From Lactuca virosa (lineage: Eukaryota; Streptophyta; Magnoliopsida; Asterales; Asteraceae), in NCBI GenBank assembly GCA_928212115.1, contig CAKMRJ010005523.1:142880561-142944560 (forward strand): DNA of 64,000 bases, in the 5' to 3' direction. Below are positions 55,895 through 64,000 of this stretch, in pieces. The first letter of the stretch is position 1. Each line of letters begins with the position of its first letter. Made by a program: the position numbers and the translations under genes. The notes beneath the pieces are model-generated. The model saw only the letters and a list, made by a program, of their open reading frames with translations. It was not told the DNA's origin and ran no database searches.

Positions 55895-56457
55895 TACTTA
55901 TTGGCCCTGATATCACGCAACAACTGAGAAGATCTTCCAAATACGCGACAGAATCAAGGCAACACGTGACACAAAAGTTACACTGACAATAGACGTAAGC
56001 CTTTGGAGTTTCAAGTGGGAGATTGAGTAATTCTAAAAGTCTCCCCATGGAAGGGAATGATATGGTTTAAAAAACAAGGCAAACTGAACCCATGTTACAT
56101 AGGATCTTTCGAATTTCTTGAAAGGATTGGTCTGGTAGCTTACAAACTTAAGTTACATCAAGAACCCAACAAAGTACGTGATGTTTTCAATATATCGAAC
56201 TTTAATAAATGTTTGTTTGACGACACACTTTCCTTTCCTCTCGACGAAATCCAAGTCAACGCCAAGCTCAACTTCGTAGAGGAACATGTTGAGATCATGG
56301 ACCGAGAAATCAAGAAGTTCAAACAAAGTCGCGTCCCCATAAATAAAGTCTGATGTTAATTTAAATGAGGACCGCAATTTAATTGGTAATGCAGGATCAA
56401 ATGAAGAGAAAGTACCCCCAACTATTCAACAAAGTCTCGTCCATAAGCTAAATTTCA
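55895..56457 (+). pseudogene. Element D integrase tail
   Basis: Continues from 14530: GPDITQQ, decayed text with a small frame change, then from 56057 a clean frame: KKQGKLNPCYIGSFEFLERI, KLKLHQEPNKVRDVFN and NFNKCL, then a variable stretch ending KKFKQSRVPINKV-stop at 56353. This is the GPY/F region of a Gypsy integrase. The chromodomain-like end is replaced by a stop and decayed text. Closely parallels the F tail, so D and F are related families. Confidence 0.88.
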
Positions 56458-56478
56458 GGACAAAATTCTTTCAATGAT

Positions 56479-56493
56479 TGGGGGGGGGGGGAA
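56479..56493 (+). other. Element D polypurine tract with G12 run
   Basis: TTG followed by a run of G (12 bases or so) and AA, just before TGTGACAACAG. Confidence 0.8.
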
Positions 56494-56733
56494 TGTGACA
56501 ACAGTTAAATCAAGTCAATGATCGTCACTCATGAACGTCACGCACATCAAATTTAATAGGCTTGATTTGTAATATTTGACAGTTTTTAATGAAAATACAA
56601 AATTATACTTTAGTATCTTTAAGTAACATGAGTGGAATAAACCAATTGCGAACAATATAAGCAAACAAATTTTGTATTATTTTGTATAAATATTTACATA
56701 ATCCAAAAGTACGCGTCAACACGATTCTAAAAA

Positions 56734-57290
56734 TATAAAGAACGCCGAAATCAGACTTCATATGAAGAAATTATGATTTTTCGAAGTGTGACGTTCAACC
56801 TGATACAACAATGTGTTTCATAAAACATGAAATGGAGATCAGTTTCTTTTTAGCCAAAACAATCTAAACAAGAATTGACGTACTCAAAAATAAGAATTTA
56901 TCGATATAAAGAATGTCGAGAATGGAGCTCATATGAAGGAGTTATATTTTTTTTCTAAGTTTTGCATTCAACCCGATACAACAATGTGTGTCATAAAAAG
57001 TGAAATGGAGATCGGTTGCTCGTTAGACAAAACACTCTAAACAAAAGTCGATTTCCTCGTAAATACAAATCTCTCGATATAAAGAACGTCAAGAACAGAG
57101 TTCGTTTGAAGAAGTTATCAATGCAAATCCTTTTACAGTATAATCCTCGTAAACTGTAAAAAATAAAAATAAAATGTTAATTAGCCGATGAAATCTAAAT
57201 AAAAGTTGTAGTACTCGCATATACGAAATCGGGGATATGAAGAACGTCAAAAAAGGAGCTCGTATGCGAAATATATGTTTTTTCGAAGAT
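56734..57290. repeat. Four diverged 160-172 bp repeats upstream of the D TATA box
   Basis: TATAAAGAACGYC-like cores at 56734, 56905, 57077 and 57236, each followed by an RGAGYTCRTATGAAG-like block. Confidence 0.85.
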
Positions 57291-57430
57291 TGTGAAAAAT
57301 ACTTGCTAGTTGCGACGCCACCCAACCAAATATTGCCACATCTCATGACCAGAGGTGAAGCCTTGGACCCTATGAAAGGACGCAGCGTGCCCAAGGCTGA
57401 GGCGTGGCGCGCCCATTGCTCCTGGCAGCC

Positions 57431-57438
57431 TATAAATA
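57431..57438 (+). promoter_or_regulatory. Element D LTR TATA box
   Basis: CAGCCTATAAATACTTG, about 940 bases into the LTR and after the repeats. Confidence 0.6.
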
Positions 57439-57700
57439 CTTGACAAAAATTTTCATTAGGCACCACAAAACTTCTCTCAAATCTCCGTTTCTATGAAAAC
57501 TCCCCCCCCCCCCCCCCGAGGTCCGGTCTTCGCGACCACTTTTCCGACATGAACTACCATTGAATTAAGCGCGCTTCGAGGGTGAGTTTCACAATCCAAT
57601 TTTAAATTTGTTATTGTTATTCGGGAAGAATACATGCAAAATATTACTAATTGTTATATATAATAAATATCGATTTTTACTATCATTATGCTATAAAAGT

Positions 57701-57703
<3 letters not shown>

Positions 57704-57760
<57 letters not shown>
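57704..57760. repeat. (TA)n microsatellite
   Basis: About 28 AT/TA units in the D LTR. The 65-codon frame across it is an artefact of the repeat. Confidence 0.97.
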
Positions 57761-57762
<2 letters not shown>

Positions 57763-58862
57763 TATTATTAGAGACATTGTTATAAAACTCGTATATTGGC
57801 TTTAGACTGTCGTTACTTTGCCCGTATAATATGGATAGTTATTATACATTGTCGTTACTCTACTCATATAATATGGATAATTATTATACCATGTTGTTAC
57901 TCTACCCGTTTAATTTTTACAAGATAGTTAAATGATATAATTATAAAACGATATTATAATTATACGATATAATCTTTGGCCTAATAACTTGAACTTATAA
58001 TGTTAGGGTTATAACTTTTACAACAACTCACTTAATGGTTTACATAAGACACATTCATCACCTAAGTTTAATACTTAGTAAATACCCCTACCTATAATCG
58101 TGAAATCTTAAGTGAGTGCGAGAATTATGTATAGAGTTATATGGGTTGAAACCCCCACCTGCAGTTGCTAGCTACAACCTCGACGGTCAAGTCACATGTA
58201 ATAAATATCTAAACACTATGAAGTTTGATGAAGCGTCGTGAGGGGGCAACAACTCGTCAACAGCTCGATTATAGTAACTCACTGTAACATTGACCAACAC
58301 TCCTAAAAGCAAATAAATATATAAGATGAAACAATAATTATATATAGTAAAACACTACTTTTGGATAAAAGTACACATATTTGTATAAGTTATAAATACT
58401 TATATGTAGTAAAATTCTACTTTTGGATAAACGAACACATATTTATATCAGTTACAAACACTTATATATGATAAAACAAATACGTTTAGTATAAAAAGTA
58501 CGTTGATACAAATATACAAACCAGTGAACTCACCAACTTTATGTTGACGTTTTTAAAACCACATGTATTCTTGGGGAATTAAGAGACAAACGTGTAATAT
58601 CTTTTAGGAAACAGTCATGGGATCGCGAACGTACCACTTTATTGTTATTGTTTATTATTGTGACTATCTGTTATGGCATTGCTTGTACGTTACTTTCCGG
58701 TGTTCTAAAACTTAGTACAATATGTAATTTTATATTCAATAATGAAAGTGATACTTATATTATACTTTTTGTGTATTGTCCAATGTAAACAATACTTATG
58801 ATCCATAATGGTGTCACACAACTCGACGTTTCTTATGGGTTTTTATACAAAAAATAGTACAA

Positions 58863-59733
58863 TGTGGAAAACGATTAACACTTAATAGGGTAAATGCATC
58901 CTATAAAAGATCTATATCACACACCTTAATAGGAAGATACAATGAACAACTTAACCTAGTATAACCCTAGTGTAATTCGAAATTACAAAGTGTAGAGTTA
59001 CATACCTCTTGATTTGTTGTAGTAAACAAATCACTTCAATATCCTTGTAGTGTAGGTCTTGGAAAGCTTAGCACTAAAAGGATGGTGCCTATAATGGCTC
59101 ACACTCAAACCCTAGAACTAGAAGACAAGAGGAGAGTGGAGGGAGGAGATTTTCGGCCAAAGAATCCTTCAAGGAACAGTGTATACGAATTTGAGGTCTC
59201 AAGGGGTCCTATTTATAGTTTAGGTAACCTAGGGATAATGCAAGATTTGAATGATTAATAATATATTTAATCCAAATTCAAATCATTTCCTTATTTACAA
59301 AAAGGAGGCTTATGGAAACCTTTGAAACCATCTTAATTTCGTTCATCCCAATATGGGTGCTATAATTTTCTTTCATTGCTCAAATATGAACAATTACAAT
59401 TCAACCCTTGGACCTTCAATTAATTCCAATTAATCTTGAATTAATTCCAGAATATTTTTGATTAATAATTAATTAATTTTAGTTGATTTCATATTAATAT
59501 ATTAATCATAATAAATGAACAAATCAATTTTTCTATCTCCAATTCATATAATATATTAACAAATCATTTCCTCACAATTTCCAATTAGTTTATTAATCAT
59601 ATAATAATCTTGTAAATCACTCTATAAATGACATTCTAATCAAGTTCTAGTTATGAGAGAAACCCAAAAAGGATTTTGTTCTAATTACAAGAAAATATCA
59701 ATTTAGTTACTCGCTTAGACACCTTATTCAAAA
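58863..59733 (-). repeat. Copia-type solo LTR K (boundaries approximate)
   Basis: The order of sequences matches the H LTR on the plus strand: an AACACTT start, an ATCCTTGTAGTGTAGG and GCTTAGCACT middle, a CACACTCAAACCC and TTTTCGGCC block, and the end CTTAGACACCTTATTCAAAA (H has CTTAGACACCTTATCCAACA). No body is attached. No target duplication found. Confidence 0.6.
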
Positions 59734-60008
59734 GCTTTCGCTGCTGGCCGGGGGTGTACAAAAACCCTACATTAGAAGATGATAAAATCGTTTGGCTTTA
59801 CCTGCCTTCCATCTCGAATATGTGTTCTCCTTTAGTGGATGTAGAACACAAATAGAATGGAAAAAAAGAGGTGGAAGCAAAGCATGTGGAGGAGACCTAT
59901 TAGAGAATAAGGGCGACACATTAAAAAACACAAGCTCAAAACTAGGCAAACTGTAGCTAAACCAAACCACCTATGTTGGCAGCTTCAAACTGGGATTGTT
60001 AATAAGCC

Positions 60009-60100
<92 letters not shown>

Positions 60101-61672
60101 ATATATATGTATTATAAAGGAAATCTTATTGTTTCTAAAATAGAATGAATATAATAATATTATTTTTTAAGACGTCCAATTGTTTAAGCTGAAAGTACCA
60201 TAAAACATCATTATAATAATATTAAATCTTAAGTCATCCAAATATCTATGCTAAATGCACAAACATTTAATACATAAACAACTTATCTCATTTCTGTGGA
60301 TAAGAATTTCACAAAACCAGGTCAATTCCATAAAATCTGGAATTAGAATCTTAGAAATTTGAATTCACTATCTCACCCTAATATAGGATCACTCCACCCT
60401 ACCCTCACACACCACACTCATTCTCATCCGCACACACCATAAACAACCACTCCTCGTAGCAGCACCACCCCTGCCGATGAGCTTCACCATTGCTCCACCT
60501 GCCGGCTGCCGGAAACCTTCAGACACTGACAAATTGACCCCGACTCCATTTCTTCAGCAGATGTCATCACCACCTTCGTACTCTAGCCATGTCGCCGTCC
60601 TCCACCTGCCTTGCACATCCATCGTCGCCCTTCCCTAATGCTTTCCATTATCTAATTTTGTTCTTCCTAAGACAAAATACGTTCGCTTTAGGTTTGATTT
60701 TGATTTCTTTTTCTACAAAAAAAAATGATTTTTTGATTTCTTCCTTTCAGATCAATTACAAAATTTGAATTCTGCAAAATCGATTTCATTTTCTACACTT
60801 ATGCTCAAATATTTTTAGCCAATATCATTTTTACTTCATTATTTATTTTTGTTTTCTCCTTTTGCCTTGAAACTACCCAAAGTACCCCCAAAATGTTTTT
60901 GACTATGTGTTTTTTTTGTATCTGTATGTGATTATTTGTGTCTATTTAACTCTTTAAGTGCATGTTTAATAGATGATTTTCTTCCCTAATGCAAAAATTG
61001 GTAGCTTGAAGAAGGCTAAAGATGATAAGAAGGTGCACATGATATCACCACCAAGGTCACTTCCACCACCACCACCATGTCTTTACAACAACAACGTTTC
61101 TTTTTCTCCTTGCCTACATGAACATCTATGACCAAGGTAAAACTGTTATCTTCTTCTTGATTTTGTTTTCTTATTTAACCCTCTCTTTTTCTTCGTATGT
61201 TAATCATCATTTGTGACATAATAATAGATATATTTGATATATATTTCTTAAAGCCAAAAGAAACTCACACCATCTGCTCACTCTCGACACCTCCTTTATC
61301 TTTAGATCTGTAAGAATCCTCCATCTTTAGATATAGAATCTGATGAAGTTATGTGTATGTAAAATATGATGTATGCTTATGTACGTGTGTCTGTATAAAA
61401 TGGGAGATTAATATTTAATACATTCTTATGTTGTTGCTGTCGAATTTCAAGTTAATATGGAGTCGGACTTGCACACCTATAAGGCGTGAGAGGCGGCGCG
61501 AGTCTAATTTATCTTTTTGGATTAGCTTAGCATACAATCTATTTTACTTAATTTAGTAAAAAGGTAGTTGGGCGCAACAAAGTAAAGATAAAAGAGATCG
61601 ACACTTACATAATAAAGAAATGTTTGTGGTCTATAATGGGGATTTTTCTAAAAAAAAACTTACCATAAAAGG
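59734..61672. other. Unassigned low-similarity stretch with microsatellite
   Basis: No LTR signature and no frame longer than 70 codons. 60012-60110 is an AT/GT microsatellite. 60360-60640 is C-rich with ACC/CCA codon-like runs, and the text downstream has intron-like T-rich tracts ending in CAG or TAG. It could be a dead gene fragment or a non-autonomous DNA transposon. I cannot decide. Confidence 0.35.
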
Positions 61673-62173
61673 AAGTGATGTAAAACTCGTTGATTTGGCC
61701 GATTAGTCGGTCGAGTACTCCTTACTTGGCCCCTCGCCGAGGCAAGTTACAGAATCCGAGTACTACCCGATCGACCCCTTATTGAAGCGAGGAGTATTGT
61801 AAAAGTCAGCCAACTTGGTGATTAATATGTATAATATACTTAATGATTTATTACTTAACACACACATATATGATTATTACTACATATATATCTTAAATTT
61901 TCATTAATTATTCATGAAGTGAGACCATTGTGTGTTTTTCAGTTTTGTGTATTCACATGTATCAAATTTTGTGTGTTTTTCTGTTTTCGTGTATTCACAT
62001 GTATCTAATTTTGTTATATATTTCAATCAACTTCATATTTTAACTTATGATTTTCACATATATAATTTCCCTAAAAAAATTTCTACATGATTTATCGAAT
62101 CTGAGTACTCCCCGAGTACTCGCTACTCAGTAGTCGGCCGAAGAGGTACCGAGTAGCGAGTTTTACAACCTTG
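61673..62173. mobile_element. Element M: MITE-like terminal inverted repeat element (about 500 bp)
   Basis: Left TGTAAAACTCG at 61679-61689 and right CGAGTTTTACA at 62157-62167 are perfect inverted repeats. Further inside, GTCGGTCGAGTACTC on the left and GAGTACTCGCTACTC on the right keep partial complementarity. Flanks ATAAAAGG and TTAAAAGG match at 7 of 8 bases, as for an 8-bp hAT-type duplication. No coding capacity. Confidence 0.6.
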
Positions 62174-62615
62174 TTAAAAGGGCAATAAGTGGATTGTATA
62201 CCATTACAAGATACAAAAGTGTGCTGTAAAAGTTGCTTTTGATCATGGAGGACCAAATCCTTCCAACGATATGCAATGTTTGTTTTAATAGTATGAAAAC
62301 TATAATTCCACCACCGGACCACTTAACCCTTTTCTTTCTTACCCATCCCCTACAACAATACCTATTGTTGGTTGTTGGAGTTGCTACCATTTGCCTATTT
62401 GTCATCCCTATGACTCAAAAATACTTGAGCAGGTACAAATTCATCTATCATTAATGCTTTCAAGACGCTTAAGGAGGATCCAAATACCACCATTTGCATT
62501 GTTGACATTTGACAAAAGTTTTGAAAGGAAAATGAAGGAAAATTTCGGGGACCCGTCAAATACCACTATCTGCATTTTTAACAAGTGAGTTTTTTCATAT
62601 TAAATCAATTTATGT
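62174..62615. other. Unassigned, short frames only
   Basis: Overlapping frames of 65-80 codons on both strands (62233-62454 and 62391-62588 plus; 62405-62163 minus) without a known motif. Two diverged copies of an AAATACCACYATYTGCATT motif at about 62482 and 62558. Nothing else. Confidence 0.35.
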
Positions 62616-64000
62616 TGTAGCAGCCCTACAATTCTGATAAAAAGTTTCATTTAACATATAGAAATTACAATCATGTTTGTCTTCCAAAATTCCATTACAT
62701 CAAATCATATCCAAAAGATCAGAGTATCCAAAACAATAAATGCAAATATACTGGAGAGTGAGTGTTGCGACATCAAGCTAGGCCCTTCCCGTTAGAACCA
62801 GAAGTACCTGAAACACCCAACAAACTATAAGCAAACGCTTAGTGAATTCCCAAAATACACAAAACATACAACCTCATAATACCATGCAACGTATATACAT
62901 ATATAATTTCCATGGACTCCCTCTATGGTCTTCACATGTAATGTCATGGGCTACCCTCATGGTCTAACATTCAAGGGCCATGGGCTCCCCCCATGGTCTT
63001 CACACAAGTCATTACATGTCAACTAACAAAACCATTGCATATCAACTATTAAGTCCATATATCAAGTAATGGGCAGGCATTGGTGCCTTCGACCCATTGG
63101 TATAATGAGAAGACTCACCTTAGTCTGCTGAAAACAATAGCTGCTCGACTACCAGTCCAAAATCTCACACTGAAAAAATACAAATAACCCTAATTAGGAT
63201 TATAACACAACCTAGTCAAAGAGCCCAAAATCCTAAGTCCAAGTCCCTCCATTATGGCCCAAAAGTCTTTTATTCATTAATGGGCCTAGAATCAAAGTCC
63301 AAAACTATAATGGGCCACAAGGCCCAAAGGCCCAAAAGAATATTACTTATAATGGGCCCAACCAAGCTTGGCCCATTTACACTAATGGGTATAAGACCCA
63401 AAAGGCCCAACTCATGAACCTAAAGGCCCACAATGGAAATTGACCCACATAACTTAACCAAGCCACAACCCACGATGCAGGCGTAAGCTCCTAAGTCCAC
63501 ATGCGAAGCCCACACCTAAGGCCCAAAATACTGAAATCCTTCGCTGAGTATGTGGGGTGTACTCAGCTTGTACGCTTAGCGTACACGCTTAAGGGCATGT
63601 ACGCTGTGCGTACGAGCTTTTACACCCAATGTACTCATCTTATTTGCGAACTATGCCATTAAGCTCTTATTTGGTTCAGACACTTGCTCCAATACTCAGA
63701 TCTGACTTCTTTGATGTGGGTAATCACGTAAACCTGCCAACTTTACGTGCATGCATGGCTTAATGAAGCCCAAAACCCCAAAAGAACTTAATAAATGTCT
63801 TAATGCTTGCATGGAGGTCACAAACACCATAAAGTTTGCACCTTTAAGCTCAAAGAGGACACTAAACGACTAGATCTACATACTTGGCATCAAGAATGGT
63901 CTTGACAAAACAACACCTTCAAAAAGGGACCAAAAACCAAAACTAGTCCAAAAAGGAGATCTAAACAATAAATGAGGAATGTATGGACTTTATACCTCCA
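62616..64000 (-). repeat. LTR N: minus-strand Gypsy LTR, runs off the right edge
   Basis: Starts TGTAGCAGCCCTAC on the plus strand (62613 is an alternative start). It shares the order of parts with B2: AGTGAATTCCC text, a GGCCCA-rich stretch (63225-63535), the GTACGC palindrome cluster (63548-63634), then TAAACCTGCCAACTTTACG and CATGCATGGCTTAATG. Only the R/U5-side part is in the window. Confidence 0.8.
63548..63634. repeat. GTACGC-N-GCGTAC palindrome cluster in LTR N
   Basis: GTATGTGGGGTGTAC, GTACGCTTAGCGTAC, GTACGCTGTGCGTAC and a decayed TACACCCAATGTAC, in the same place as cluster 2 of B2. Confidence 0.9.

Larger units (their letters stand above)
56494..58819 (+). repeat. Element D 3' LTR (about 2326 bp)
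   Basis: Starts TGTGACAACAG. The end is put at GGTGTCACA (58811-58819), one base from the usual GTGTGACA, so this boundary is less sure. Holds four long repeats, a TATA box, a C16 run (57502-57517) and an AT microsatellite. Confidence 0.75.

Noticed and set aside
57608..57805. 65-codon frame with Ile-Tyr repeats
   Set aside because: Translation of the TA microsatellite.
1..64000. Endogenous plant pararetrovirus
   Set aside because: No movement protein or caulimovirus coat motifs. All pol remnants have integrase and flanking LTRs.

Overview
This window is plant nuclear DNA made almost entirely of nested LTR retrotransposons. I found no host gene that I can defend. The coding remnants are plant-type Ty3/Gypsy pol with a C-terminal chromodomain-like tail, and Ty1/Copia gag-pol. 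Every primer-binding site matches the 3' end of plant initiator-Met tRNA (TGGTATCAGAGC). Arrays of the short palindrome ACTCG-N-CGAGT, as I remember them, are common in lettuce (Lactuca) repeats, so an Asteraceae genome, probably Lactuca, is my best guess. The species is inference.

Layout, with letters used throughout. Element A (1-6357, minus strand) is a Gypsy element whose 3' end lies off the left edge. 6358-9503 holds pieces of two LTRs (B1, B2). Element C ends here with its 3' LTR (10296-14124, plus). It inserted into the integrase of an old Gypsy element D, whose remaining parts are 14125-14530 and 55895-58819. A solo LTR E (14531-15578 plus 53278-55889, target duplication TACAC) also interrupts the D integrase. 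Inside E sits Gypsy element F (15579-53272, plus). Its gag is split by Gypsy element G (20513-38199, minus, duplication CGCGA) and by Copia element J (38403-46236, plus, duplication ATTTG). Copia element H (28593-36453, minus, duplication AAATT) lies inside the right LTR of G. So the nesting reads D > E > F > G > H, with J a second insertion in F. To the right come a Copia-like solo LTR K (58863-59733), an unassigned stretch, a terminal-inverted-repeat element M (61673-62173), and the start of another minus-strand Gypsy LTR N (62616 to the right edge).

Most bodies are broken. A and G are internal-deletion derivatives of related families. F carries stops, frameshifts and deletions. J has a badly decayed coding region between LTRs that are about 97% identical. 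H is the youngest: its two 774-bp LTRs differ at only three positions that I can see, and its polyprotein frame is broken once.

The strongest unexplained signal is architectural. Several unrelated LTR families carry arrays of a short palindrome, and each family has its own palindrome: ACTCG-N-CGAGT in A, GTACGC-N-GCGTAC in B2 and N, TCCGGA in F, and ACCACCATGG inverted pairs in G. In A and B2 the arrays fall in two clusters, one just upstream of the TATA box and one in the transcribed leader. The A palindrome also appears in the leader of Copia element J, which belongs to a different superfamily. Element F also has an extra acidic, coiled-coil open reading frame between its 5' LTR and gag.
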